From contig NZ_CP108581.1 in NCBI RefSeq assembly GCF_036010665.1, forward strand, positions 503,501 to 567,500: 64,000 bases of DNA, written 5' to 3'. Shown one piece after another: positions 36,562 through 45,179 of the stretch. The notes under the pieces were generated by a model. The model saw nothing but the letters and a program-made list of their open reading frames with translations, had not been told where the DNA came from and made no database searches. Source of the stretch: Microbispora sp. NBC_01189. Its GTDB lineage: Bacteria; Actinomycetota; Actinomycetes; Streptosporangiales; Streptosporangiaceae. The position numbers and the translations under genes were made by a program. How positions within the stretch are numbered: position 1 is the stretch's first letter; each line of letters starts with the position of its first letter.

Positions 36562-37185
36562 GTGCCGGAACTGCTCATGGGGCTCAGCCTGGGGCTGGGG
36601 GCGGGCGTCATGCCCGGAGCGCTGCTGACGCTCGTCATCACGGCCAGCCTGCGCGGCGGGTTCCGCGCGGGCGTGCGCCTGGCCTGCGTGCCGCTGCTGT
36701 CGGACCTGCCCGTGGTGCTGCTCGCCGTGACGGCCGTCGGGGCGCTGCCGGAGGCGCTGCTGCGCGTGCTGTCGGTGTGCGGCGGCCTCTACGTGGTCTA
36801 TCTGGGCGTGCAGACGCTGCGCGAGGCCCGTACGGCGCTGCCGCCGCGGCCCGGCGAGGACGCGCCGTCCTCGGCGCGGGAGATCCTGCGCGGGGTGGTG
36901 GTGAACCTGCTCAACCCGCACCCCTGGCTGTTCTGGATCGCGGTGGGCTCGCCGGTGTTCGTCGCGGCCTGGGACCGGGCCCCGGCGTACGCGCTGGGCT
37001 TCACCGGGGCCTTCTACCTGGTCCTGGTGGGTTCCAAGGTGGCGCTGGCGGGGGCCGTGGGGGCCGGCAGGCACCGGCTGACCCCCCGCGGCTACCGCCT
37101 GCTGCTCGGCGCGAGCGGCGCGCTGCTGGCCGCCGTCGGCGTCGTGCTCATCGCCCGAGGGCTGGCTCCCCGGGCTTACTCCTGA
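36562..37185 (+). CDS. LysE-family exporter
   Basis: Membrane protein of 207 residues with about six hydrophobic segments. The N-terminus LLMGLSLGLGAGVMPGALLTLVITASLRGGFRAGVRL contains the GxxPG-type motif of LysE/RhtB exporters, which expel amino acids or similar solutes. VVVNLLNPHPWLFWIAVGSP is the second conserved block. GTG at 36562 has GGGAGG four bases ahead. Its last 38 bases overlap the end of the convergent permease gene. Confidence 0.85.
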   Translation: MPELLMGLSLGLGAGVMPGALLTLVITASLRGGFRAGVRLACVPLLSDLPVVLLAVTAVGALPEALLRVLSVCGGLYVVYLGVQTLREARTALPPRPGEDAPSSAREILRGVVVNLLNPHPWLFWIAVGSPVFVAAWDRAPAYALGFTGAFYLVLVGSKVALAGAVGAGRHRLTPRGYRLLLGASGALLAAVGVVLIARGLAPRAYS

Positions 37186-38635
37186 GCTTCGCCACCCGGC
37201 TCCGCCGGTATCCGTACAGGAAGTAGACGACCGCGCCCACCACCATCCAGACGAAGAAGCGGATCCAGGTCTCCACCGGCAGGTTGAGCATCAGGTAGGC
37301 CGAGGCCAGCACCGAGACGATCGGCACCAGCGGCACCAGCGGCGTGCGGAAGGAGCGCGGCAGGTCGGGCCGGGTCCTGCGCAGGATCACCACCGCCACC
37401 GCGACGATCACGAACGCGAACAGCGTGCCGATGTTCACCAGCTCGGCGATCGCGCTGAGCGGGATCAGCGCCGCGAGCAGCGCGGTCACCACGCCGATGA
37501 CGACGGTGATCCGGTACGGCGTGCGGAACCTCGGGTGGACCCGGGCGAGGGAGCGGGGCAGCAGGCTGTCGCGGCACATCGCGAACAGCACCCGGCTCTG
37601 GCCGAGCATGAGGGTCATCACGACCGTGGTGAGCCCGGCGATGGCCCCGACGCTGATCACGGTCGCCACCCAGGGCCGGCCCACCGACCGGAACGCGTCG
37701 GCGAGCGGGGCCGACTCGCTGAGCTCGGAGTAGTGCTGCATGCCGACGACCACGAGCGAGACCACCACGTAGAGGATCGTGCAGACGACGAGGGAGGCGA
37801 TGATCCCGATCGGCAGGTCGCGCTGCGGGCGGCGGGTCTCCTCGGCGGCGGTCGCCACGACGTCGAAGCCGATGTAGGCGAAGAACACCAGCGCCGCGGC
37901 GGTGAAGACGCCGAAGACTCCGTAGGCGACCGGCTGCACGCCGAACAGCACCTGGATGAGGGGCGCCTTCAGCCCGCTGTCGGGAGGGAGCTGGTGCGAC
38001 GGCGGGACGAACGGCTGGTAGTTGCCTCCCTTGACGGAGAAGAGACCGGCGATGATCACGAGCAGCACCACGGCCAGCTTGATCGCCACCATGGCGCCGT
38101 TGAACCTGATCGACGTCTTGATCCCGGTCACCAGCACCCCGGTCAGCAGGAGCACGATCACGGCCGCCGGGATGTTGAAGACGGCGTGGTCACCGGCGAG
38201 GGACGGCGGCAGGTCGACGCCGAAGTTCTTCAGCAGCGAGGCGAAGTAGCCCGACCAGCCCGAGGCGACCACCGCCGCGCCGAGCGCGAGCTCCAGCATC
38301 AGGTCCCAGCCGATGATCCAGGCCGGGAACTCGCCGATCGTGGCGTACGCGTACGTGTAGGCCGATCCGGCGACCGGGACCGTGGCGGCGAACTCGGCGT
38401 AGCACAGGGCCGCGAGCGCGCACACGACCCCGGCGACCACGAAGGAGATCGCGACGGCCGGGCCGGCCGTGTTGCGTGCCGCGACGCCGGTCAGCACGAA
38501 GATCCCGGTGCCCACGATGACGCCGACGCCGAAGACCGTCAGGTCGAGGGCGCTCAGCGTGCGCCTCAGCCGGTGCTCGCCGCCTTCGGCATCCTCGATG
38601 GACTGTTCTACCGGTTTCGTCCGGAAAACGCTCAT
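37148..38635 (-). CDS. Cationic-amino-acid-transporter-type APC permease
   Basis: Polytopic protein of 495 residues. LSALDLTVFGVGVIVGTGIFVLTGVAA and GPAVAISFVVAGVVCALAALCYAEFAATVPVAGSAYTYAYATIGEFPAWIIGWDLMLE are hallmarks of the CAT branch. FFAYIGFDVVATAAEETRRPQRDLPIGI is the central conserved segment. The ATG at 38635 has AGGAG seven bases ahead, so the five-residue longer form is unlikely. It overlaps the LysE gene tail to tail. Substrate probably a basic or neutral amino acid. Confidence 0.88.
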   Translation of the reverse strand: MSVFRTKPVEQSIEDAEGGEHRLRRTLSALDLTVFGVGVIVGTGIFVLTGVAARNTAGPAVAISFVVAGVVCALAALCYAEFAATVPVAGSAYTYAYATIGEFPAWIIGWDLMLELALGAAVVASGWSGYFASLLKNFGVDLPPSLAGDHAVFNIPAAVIVLLLTGVLVTGIKTSIRFNGAMVAIKLAVVLLVIIAGLFSVKGGNYQPFVPPSHQLPPDSGLKAPLIQVLFGVQPVAYGVFGVFTAAALVFFAYIGFDVVATAAEETRRPQRDLPIGIIASLVVCTILYVVVSLVVVGMQHYSELSESAPLADAFRSVGRPWVATVISVGAIAGLTTVVMTLMLGQSRVLFAMCRDSLLPRSLARVHPRFRTPYRITVVIGVVTALLAALIPLSAIAELVNIGTLFAFVIVAVAVVILRRTRPDLPRSFRTPLVPLVPIVSVLASAYLMLNLPVETWIRFFVWMVVGAVVYFLYGYRRSRVAKLRSKPGEPALGR

Positions 38636-38698
38636 CCGCAGGCTCCTCACGTCGATGACCTGCAGACTTCCCGGTCGAACCGGTATTACGCATGGTGA

Positions 38699-40612
38699 TC
38701 AGTCAGTCGGATGTGCCAGCCGCGCCGGGCGGCTCTCCATCACCTGCGAGCGCCGCGCGACGGCCTCGGTGATCTGGCGGGCGAGGTCCTGCCCGGTCAG
38801 GCCGATGTCGGAAAGGATCTTGGCTCGCTTGGCGTGGTCGAGGAACCGCTGCGGGACGCCGTAGGTCCGCACCGGCACGTCCACGTCGGCGTCGCGTAGC
38901 AGGCGCGCCACCGCGTCGCCCACGCCGCCGACGCGGCCGTTGTCCTCCACCACCGCGACCAGCCGGTGGGCGGAGGCGGCCAGCACGAGGGCCTTGTCGA
39001 GCGGCTTCACCCAGCGCGGGTCGACCACCGTGGCCGAGATGCCCTGCGCGTCGAGCAGGGTCGCGGCTTCCAGGCAGATCTCCGCCATCGAGCCGACCGC
39101 GACGAGCAGCACGTCGGCGTCCCCGGCGCGCAGCACGTCCATCTCCCCGAGCTTGCCGACCGCGTCGACGTCGGCGGGCAGCGCGCCCTTGGGGAAGCGG
39201 ACCACCGTCGGGCCGTCCTCGATCCTGACCGCCTCGGCGAGCAGTTCGCGCAGCCGCGCGCCGTCGCGGGGGGCGGCGACCGACAGCCCGGGGACGAGCT
39301 GGAGGATCGACAGGTCCCACATGCCGTTGTGGCTCGGCCCGTCGTCGCCGGTCACCCCGGCCCGGTCGAGCACGACCGTGACCGGCTGCCGGTGCAGCGC
39401 CACGTCCATCAGAAGCTGGTCGAAGGCCCGGTTGAGGAAGGTCGCGTAGACCGCGACCACCGGGTGGAGACCGCCGAACGCGAGCCCGGCGGCGCTGGTC
39501 AGGGCGTGCTGCTCGGCGATGCCCACGTCGTAGATCCGGTCCGGGTACGCCTCGGCGAACGCCGCCAGGCCGGTGGGGTGGAGCATCGCCGCGGTGATCG
39601 CGACGACGTCCCTGCGCTCCGCGCCGATCTTCACCATCTCGTCGCCGAACACGTTCGTCCAGCTGTGCGGCCGGGGCCGCTCCTCGCCGGTCTCCACGTC
39701 GAACGGCTGCGGCGAGTGGAAGCAGTCCTCGTCGTGGTTCTCCGCGTGCGCGTAGCCGTTCCCCTTGCGGGTGAGCACGTGCACGATGACGGGCCCGCGG
39801 AAGGCCCGGGCGCGGCGCAGGGCCGCCTCCACGGCTCCCTCGTCGTGGCCGTCGATCGGGCCGACGTATTTCAGCCCGAGGTCCTCGAACATGACCTGCG
39901 GGGTCAGGATGTCCTTCAGGCCCTTCTTCATGCCGTGCAGCGTGTCGTACAGCGGCGTGCCGACCACCGGGACCCGGCCGAGGTTGTTCTTCACGAGCTC
40001 CAGCAGGTGCTCGTACCCCTGGGTCATCCGCAGGGACGACAGGTGCGAGGCGAGGCCGCCGATCGTCGGCGAGTAGGAGCGGCCGTTGTCGTTGACCACG
40101 ATGATCAGCGGCAGGTCCCTGCGCCCGGCGATGTTGTTCAGCGCCTCCCAGGCCATTCCGCCGGTCAGCGCGCCGTCGCCGATCAGCGCCACCACCGTGC
40201 GGTCGGTCTCGCCGCCCAGCACGAACGCCTTGGCGAGCCCGTCGGCGTACGACAGGACGGTGGAGGCGTGGGAGTTCTCGATGAAGTCGTGCTCGGACTC
40301 GGCCCGGCTGGGATACCCCGACAGGCCGCCCTCCTGACGCAGGGTGCCGAACCGCCCGGCCCGGCCGGTCAGCAGCTTGTGCACGTACGACTGGTGGCCG
40401 GTGTCGAACAGGATGGGGTCGCGGGGCGAGTCGAAGACCCGGTGGAGGGCGATGGTCAGCTCGACCACCCCGAGGTTGGGGCCGAGGTGGCCGGCGGTCT
40501 TCGCGACCGTGGAGACCAGCACGTCCCGAATCTCCTCCGCCAGCGCGGGCAACTGCCCGGCCTCGAGGTGCTTCACATCGAGCGGGTCCTTGATCGTCTC
40601 CAGAATCCCCAC
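38699..40612 (-). CDS. dxs: 1-deoxy-D-xylulose-5-phosphate synthase
   Basis: Thiamine-diphosphate enzyme of 637 residues, the first step of the MEP isoprenoid route (pyruvate plus glyceraldehyde 3-phosphate). Visible landmarks: [51 protein letters not shown], the TPP motif [16 protein letters not shown]...NDN, GPIDGHD and the transketolase pyrimidine-domain [30 protein letters not shown] at 40612 with GGAAGGA ahead gives the normal length. It feeds isoprenoid diphosphates that enzymes such as the UbiA protein of this window would use. Confidence 0.95.
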   Translation of the reverse strand: MGILETIKDPLDVKHLEAGQLPALAEEIRDVLVSTVAKTAGHLGPNLGVVELTIALHRVFDSPRDPILFDTGHQSYVHKLLTGRAGRFGTLRQEGGLSGYPSRAESEHDFIENSHASTVLSYADGLAKAFVLGGETDRTVVALIGDGALTGGMAWEALNNIAGRRDLPLIIVVNDNGRSYSPTIGGLASHLSSLRMTQGYEHLLELVKNNLGRVPVVGTPLYDTLHGMKKGLKDILTPQVMFEDLGLKYVGPIDGHDEGAVEAALRRARAFRGPVIVHVLTRKGNGYAHAENHDEDCFHSPQPFDVETGEERPRPHSWTNVFGDEMVKIGAERRDVVAITAAMLHPTGLAAFAEAYPDRIYDVGIAEQHALTSAAGLAFGGLHPVVAVYATFLNRAFDQLLMDVALHRQPVTVVLDRAGVTGDDGPSHNGMWDLSILQLVPGLSVAAPRDGARLRELLAEAVRIEDGPTVVRFPKGALPADVDAVGKLGEMDVLRAGDADVLLVAVGSMAEICLEAATLLDAQGISATVVDPRWVKPLDKALVLAASAHRLVAVVEDNGRVGGVGDAVARLLRDADVDVPVRTYGVPQRFLDHAKRAKILSDIGLTGQDLARQITEAVARRSQVMESRPARLAHPTD

Positions 40613-40646
40613 CGTACATCCTTCCCGCTCACCATCGAACGGATCG

Positions 40647-40675
40647 AGTCTAGTTCGACGGAGGCCGGGTGTTAC
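40647..40675 (-). promoter_or_regulatory. Candidate dxs promoter
   Basis: Minus strand: GTAACA (40670-40675), a 17-base spacer, TAGACT (40647-40652). The dxs GTG lies about 35 bases downstream of the -10. Confidence 0.35.
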
Positions 40676-40728
40676 CAGGGGTCGCACTGAACCTCCACAG
40701 ACCTTCTCCGTAACGACATCTATTCCGC

Positions 40729-40758
40729 TTTACCCGTCGCCGCCTCCTGCCCTACTCT
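40729..40758 (+). promoter_or_regulatory. Candidate promoter of the zinc peptidase gene
   Basis: TTTACC (40729-40734), an 18-base spacer, TACTCT (40753-40758). The ATG at 40849 is about 90 bases downstream. Confidence 0.35.
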
Positions 40759-40848
40759 CATGATCTCGCGGGGGGTCCGCTTTGAGGCGTTCGAGCCCCT
40801 CGCCACCTTCTGTGACCCTGTTTCTCTGTCCGCTGGGGATGCCCACTC

Positions 40849-41655
40849 ATGATTCGCATAAGCCTCCGCGCTGCCGCCGTCGCCACCACGACGGTGGCCA
40901 CGGCGGCGGCCACCGTCCTCTCCCTCGCCGGCCCGGCGGGCGCGTCTCCGGGCAGGGCCGCCCGGCCCATGCCGAGGGGCCAGGCCGCGCTGACGGCCAA
41001 TCCCCTGTACAAGACGGGCGAGTTCGACTTCCCCGAGTGCTCGGAGCTGTCCCGCCGCCCCGACGACCTGGACACCTACCGGGTCTACCTCGACCACCTG
41101 CTCGACTGCCTCAACACGTCGTGGACCGAGGAGTTCCGGCAGGCCGGGCTGAGGTTCTCCCCGCCGAAGGTGCGCTACATCACCAAGAGCGTGCCGACGG
41201 GCTGCGGCAAGTACCCGGCGGGCTACGCCGCGGGCATGTACTGCCCCAAGAACGCCACCATGTGGATCCTGCTGTACAAGTCGCAGCTGTCCGACCCCAG
41301 CGAGTTCAACCTGTTCACGGTCATCGCCCACGAGTACGGCCACTACGCGCAGGACCGCGCCGGCATCCTGCCGGAGGTCTACCGGCGCTACCGCACGGTG
41401 AGCAAGAAGCGAGCCTACGACCTCACCCGCCGCGTCGAACTCCAGGCCGAGTGCTTCTCCGGCGCCTTCATCGGCAGCGTGTGGCACTCCCTCGGCCGTG
41501 AGGAGTTCGACTTCGAGGAGCAGCTCGACTGGATCACCGGCGACGCCGCGCACGGCAAGGCCCGCAGCATCCGATACTGGCTCAAGCGCGGCTGGTACGG
41601 CAACGGCCCGAAGGCGTGCGACACCTTCAGCGCCCCCGCCCGCACGACCGCCTGA
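40849..41655 (+). CDS. Secreted neutral zinc metallopeptidase
   Basis: Protein of 268 residues with a signal peptide (MIRISLRAAAVATTTVATAA, cleavage near AGA-SP). The zinc-binding motif HEYGH is at residues 161-165 (VIAHEYGHYAQ), followed by VELQAECFSGAFIGSVW, the third-ligand region of the YpfJ-like neutral zinc metallopeptidase family. Two further cysteine pairs may be disulphides (Cys64, Cys87; Cys119, Cys132). It stands alone, divergent from dxs. A wall or extracellular protein-processing role is likely; no substrate can be named. Confidence 0.85.
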   Translation: MIRISLRAAAVATTTVATAAATVLSLAGPAGASPGRAARPMPRGQAALTANPLYKTGEFDFPECSELSRRPDDLDTYRVYLDHLLDCLNTSWTEEFRQAGLRFSPPKVRYITKSVPTGCGKYPAGYAAGMYCPKNATMWILLYKSQLSDPSEFNLFTVIAHEYGHYAQDRAGILPEVYRRYRTVSKKRAYDLTRRVELQAECFSGAFIGSVWHSLGREEFDFEEQLDWITGDAAHGKARSIRYWLKRGWYGNGPKACDTFSAPARTTA

Positions 41656-41695
41656 CAGTCCCCGCCCAACCAGTCCCCGCCCGACGGCCCCCGCC

Positions 41696-42904
41696 TCAGG
41701 CGGGGCCGAGGCGGGACAGCGCCTCAAGGGGGTCGGCGAGCACCTGCGTGAAGGCCAGCTCGGCGGCCCCCATCAGCGTCGCGTCGTCGCCCAGCGCCGT
41801 GGTGCGCAGCCGCAGCCGCTCCCGTGCCGCCGACAGCGTCCCGGTGGCGATCCGGCTGCGCACCTGGGCCGCCGAGCCGAGGTAGATCTCCCTGAGGATG
41901 CCGCCGAAGACGACCATCTCGGGATTGAAGACGTTCACGAGGTTGGCGACGCCGATGCCGAGCCAGGTGCCCACGTGGGCGAGGGCCTCCTGGGCCCGGA
42001 CGTCGCCCCGGTCGGCCGCGTCGACCACGGCCCGGACCGCGTCCCTGCCGATCATCTCGCCGTACCGGCCGGCGTGCTCCATCAGGGCGGGCTCCCCCAC
42101 CTCGGCCTCCAGGCAGCCGCGGGAGCCGCAGCCGCACCGGCGGCCGTCGGGGTTGACCACCATGTGGCCCACCTCGCCGCCGTACCCGTCGTGCCCGCCG
42201 AGAAGCTGGCCGTTCACGATGATGCCGCCGCCGATCCCCACGTCGCCGTGCAGGTAGACCAGGTCGCGGCAGCCGGCCCCGATCCCGCGGGTGTGCTCGG
42301 CGAGCGCGCCGAGGTTCGCCTCGTTGCCCACCGCCACCGGCATGCCGAGCGCGAGGCGCCGGGTCAGCTCCTCCCGCAGCGGTGTCTCCTCCGCGCCGAT
42401 GTTCGGCCCGAGCCTGACCACGCCGTCGGAACGGCGGACCACGCCGGAGACCCCCGCCGCCGCGCCGACGCAGACCGTGTCCTCCCGCGTCCTGCGCCGC
42501 ATCTGCCGGGCGAAGCCCGCCAGGGTGCCCGCGACCTGCGCCAGGTCGAACGGCCCGCGCTCCCGCCTGGTCTCCCGCCGGTCGAGGACCACGCCGCCGA
42601 GGCCGATGCGGGCGGCGGCCAGCCGGTCCACGCCCACGTCGAAGGCGAGCACGTATACGCGGGCCGTCTCCGGGCGGACGACCAGGGACGGCCTTCCCGC
42701 CCTTCCGGTGTCCCTGGGCAGCTCCTCCCGGACGAGCCCGGCCGCCGTGAGGTCGGCCGTCAGCGCCATGATGGTGCTGCGGTTGAGCCCCATCAGCGAG
42801 GTCAGCTCGGCCCGCGAGGTCGGCCCTCCCACGTGGACGTGCCGCAGCAGCGTCCCGAGGTTGTGCTTGCGGATCTCCTCCTGTGAGGGACCTGCGCGCA
42901 TCAT
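41696..42904 (-). CDS. ROK-family transcriptional regulator (XylR-like)
   Basis: Repressor of 402 residues (ATG at 42904, or the adjacent ATG at 42901). Winged helix-turn-helix at about 10-75 (QEEIRKHNLGTLLRHVHVGGPTSRAELTSLMGLNRSTIMALTADLTAAGLV), then a ROK domain with VGNEANLGALAEH, GVGIGGGIIVNG-like phosphate loop and the zinc motif GGEVGHMVVNPDGRRCGCGSRGCLEAE. It follows the xylFGH-like genes by 79 bases on the same strand, after a small hairpin, and is the obvious candidate to regulate them. Confidence 0.88.
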   Translation of the reverse strand: MMRAGPSQEEIRKHNLGTLLRHVHVGGPTSRAELTSLMGLNRSTIMALTADLTAAGLVREELPRDTGRAGRPSLVVRPETARVYVLAFDVGVDRLAAARIGLGGVVLDRRETRRERGPFDLAQVAGTLAGFARQMRRRTREDTVCVGAAAGVSGVVRRSDGVVRLGPNIGAEETPLREELTRRLALGMPVAVGNEANLGALAEHTRGIGAGCRDLVYLHGDVGIGGGIIVNGQLLGGHDGYGGEVGHMVVNPDGRRCGCGSRGCLEAEVGEPALMEHAGRYGEMIGRDAVRAVVDAADRGDVRAQEALAHVGTWLGIGVANLVNVFNPEMVVFGGILREIYLGSAAQVRSRIATGTLSAARERLRLRTTALGDDATLMGAAELAFTQVLADPLEALSRLGPA

Positions 42905-42937
42905 CGGAACGGCCTCGGACTTCCGTGGGGGGTGGTT

Positions 42938-42956
42938 AGAGGCCCGGAAGGCCTCT
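42938..42956 (-). terminator. Small hairpin between xylH and the ROK gene
   Basis: AGAGGCC, five-base loop, GGCCTCT. Likely reduces read-through from the transporter operon into the regulator gene. Confidence 0.45.
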
Positions 42957-42983
42957 GGGATGGATCGGAGAGCGGAGCCCGCC

Positions 42984-44228
42984 CTAACCGCGGCCGGTCG
43001 CCGCCGAGCGCTTGCGCGACAGCGCGTCCACGCCCGCGGCCAGCAGGAGCACCGAGCCGGTCACGACGAACTTGACGCCGGCGCTGTAGCCCATGAGGCC
43101 CATGCCGTTCTCGATGACCGCGACCACGGCGCCGCCGAGCACCGCGTCGAGCGCCCGGCCCTTGCCGCCGAAGAGGCTGGTGCCGCCGATGACGGCCGCG
43201 CCCACCGCGAACAGCAGCACGTTGCTGCCGCCCGTGTTGGGGTCGACCGAGTTGGCCCGGGACGCCGCGATGATGCCGCCGATCGACGCCATGAAGGAGC
43301 AGATGACGAAGGCGGAGATGCGGATGCGGTCCACGTTGATGCCGGCCCGGCGGGCGGCCTCGGCGTTGCCGCCGACGGCGTAGATGTGCCGGCCGTACGC
43401 CGTGCGCCGCAGCACGAAGGTCCAGACGATCAGCAGGATCACGATCAGCGGCACGACGATCGGCACGCCCTTGAGCGACACGATGGCCGTGCGGCTGCGC
43501 TCCAGGTTGAGCATGTACACCGCGGCGCCCGCGATGACGGCGAGCGCCGCGACGCGAGCGGCGATCACCGCCATGGGCGCGGCGACCAGGCCGCGCGCGG
43601 CCCGGCGGCGCGCCTGCACGAACTGGACGGCGGCGTAGGCGGCGACGCCCACGGCGGTGGCGATCCAGCCGGCGGCCGGCGGCACGTTCTTGTTGGCGAC
43701 GGCGAGGATCGTCTCGTCGCGGATCGAGATGTTGGTGCCGTTCTTCACCAGCAGCAGCACGACGCCCTGGAAGGCGAGGAAGGCGGCAAGGGTGACCACG
43801 AAGGACGGGATGCCGAGCTTGGCCACCAGCGACCCGAGGACCAGGCCGATGACCGCGCCGGTGACCATCGCGGTGAGGACCGCGAGGTACCAGGGCCAGC
43901 CCTCGAAGGTCAGCAGCACGGCGAGCACCGCCGCGCAGACGCCGCTCGCGAAGCCGGCGGACAGGTCGATCTCGCCGAGGAGCAGCACGAAGATCAGGCC
44001 CATGGCGATGACGGCGACCGCCGCGCCCTGGGTGAACAGGTTGGCGAAGTTCAGCGCGGACAGGAACGACGGCCGCAGGACCGAGAAGACCACGCACAGG
44101 ATGATGAGACCGAAGACGGCGGGGAGCGCGCCCAGCTCACCGCCGCGCACCCGCTCGACGTAGCCCCTGACGTGCGAGCCGATCGCGGAGTCGGCGTTCT
44201 CCTGCTTGGGGAGCGTTTCGGTTGTCAT
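42984..44228 (-). CDS. xylH: Sugar ABC transporter permease (XylH-like)
   Basis: Permease of 414 residues with about 10-11 hydrophobic segments of the BPD_transp_2 type. AAVAVIAMGLIFVLLLGEIDLSAGFASGVCAAVLAVLL, GIPSFVVTLAAFLAFQGVVLLLV and GRHIYAVGGNAEAARRAGINVDRIRISAFVICS are the family landmarks; the last is the coupling loop to the ATPase. The extra length in the middle is usual for XylH. ATG overlaps the stop of xylG (ATGA, 44225-44228). Confidence 0.9.
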   Translation of the reverse strand: MTTETLPKQENADSAIGSHVRGYVERVRGGELGALPAVFGLIILCVVFSVLRPSFLSALNFANLFTQGAAVAVIAMGLIFVLLLGEIDLSAGFASGVCAAVLAVLLTFEGWPWYLAVLTAMVTGAVIGLVLGSLVAKLGIPSFVVTLAAFLAFQGVVLLLVKNGTNISIRDETILAVANKNVPPAAGWIATAVGVAAYAAVQFVQARRRAARGLVAAPMAVIAARVAALAVIAGAAVYMLNLERSRTAIVSLKGVPIVVPLIVILLIVWTFVLRRTAYGRHIYAVGGNAEAARRAGINVDRIRISAFVICSFMASIGGIIAASRANSVDPNTGGSNVLLFAVGAAVIGGTSLFGGKGRALDAVLGGAVVAVIENGMGLMGYSAGVKFVVTGSVLLLAAGVDALSRKRSAATGRG

Positions 44229-45001
44229 GATGCCGCTCCGATGCCGTTCCCGATGCCGAGCTCCCCGCTGCGCCCGGAGGTGATGAGTTCCACGACCTGC
44301 GAGTGGGTCACCTCGGAGGCCTTCACCTGGGCCGCCATCCGTCCCAGGTAGAGCGCCGCGATCCGGTCGGACACGGCGAAGACGTCGTTCATGTTGTGCG
44401 AGATGAGCACCACGGCGAGGCCCCTGTCGGCCAGGCGGCGGACCAGCTCCAGCACCTGGGCGGTCTGCGCCACGCCGAGGGCGGCCGTCGGCTCGTCGAG
44501 GATGACGACCTTGCTGTTCCACAGCACGGCCTTGGCGATCGCCACCGTCTGCCGCTGGCCGCCGGAGAGGCTGGAGACGTGCTGGCGCAGCGACTTCACG
44601 GTGCGCACGGAGAGCCCGGCCAGGGTCTTGGCCGCCATCTCCTCCATCGTGTCCTCGTCCAGGACCAGCCCGCTCTTGCGCTCGCGGCCCAGGAACATGT
44701 TCTGCACGATGTCGAGGTTGTCGCAGAGGGCGAGGTCCTGGTAGACGATCTCGACGCCGAGATCGGCGGCGTCCCTGGGCCCGCTCACCTGGACCCGCTC
44801 GCCCTCGAAGAGGTACTCGCCCGAGTCGATCGGGTAGATTCCGCCGATGCACTTGACCAGCGTGGACTTGCCGGCGCCGTTGTCGCCGACCAGTGCGGTC
44901 ACCTCTCCCGGATGGACCGAGAAGGCAACGTCGTGAAGGACCTGCACGGGGCCGAAGCTCTTGTTGATGCCGCGCAGTTCCAGGATCGGTCCCTGGGACA
45001 C
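44225..45001 (-). CDS. xylG: Sugar ABC transporter ATP-binding protein (XylG-like, single domain)
   Basis: ATPase of 258 residues. Walker A GDNGAGKSTLVK, Q-loop YQDLALCDNLDIVQNMFLGRE, signature SLSGGQRQTVAIAKAVL and Walker B VVILDEPTAALG are intact. Only one nucleotide-binding domain is present, so it must work as a homodimer, unlike the two-domain enterobacterial XylG. GTG at 45001 has GGAGA eight bases ahead; the upstream frame is not conserved sequence. Confidence 0.9.
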   Translation of the reverse strand: MSQGPILELRGINKSFGPVQVLHDVAFSVHPGEVTALVGDNGAGKSTLVKCIGGIYPIDSGEYLFEGERVQVSGPRDAADLGVEIVYQDLALCDNLDIVQNMFLGRERKSGLVLDEDTMEEMAAKTLAGLSVRTVKSLRQHVSSLSGGQRQTVAIAKAVLWNSKVVILDEPTAALGVAQTAQVLELVRRLADRGLAVVLISHNMNDVFAVSDRIAALYLGRMAAQVKASEVTHSQVVELITSGRSGELGIGNGIGAAS

Positions 45002-45072
45002 GATGGGCTTCTCCGTAGATCGATGGGCCGGTACGGCGCCGTCCCCCGGGCCGCCTCTCGTCGCTCCGGGCG

Positions 45073-45106
45073 GTGCGGGGCGCCCCGGAGTGGGGGCGCC
45101 CCGCAC
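45073..45106 (-). terminator. Intercistronic hairpin between xylF and xylG
   Basis: GTGCGGGGCGCCCC (45073-45086) and GGGGCGCCCCGCAC (45093-45106), a perfect 14-base stem with a six-base loop. Such structures after a binding-protein gene usually stabilise its mRNA or partly terminate, giving excess binding protein over the ATPase and permease. Confidence 0.7.
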
Positions 45107-45179
45107 GGTGCTCGTCGCGGCTCAGCTGGTCACCCCTCAGGGGTTCGCGTCGCCGTACGCACCCGGTGGGTGGGGTCGA

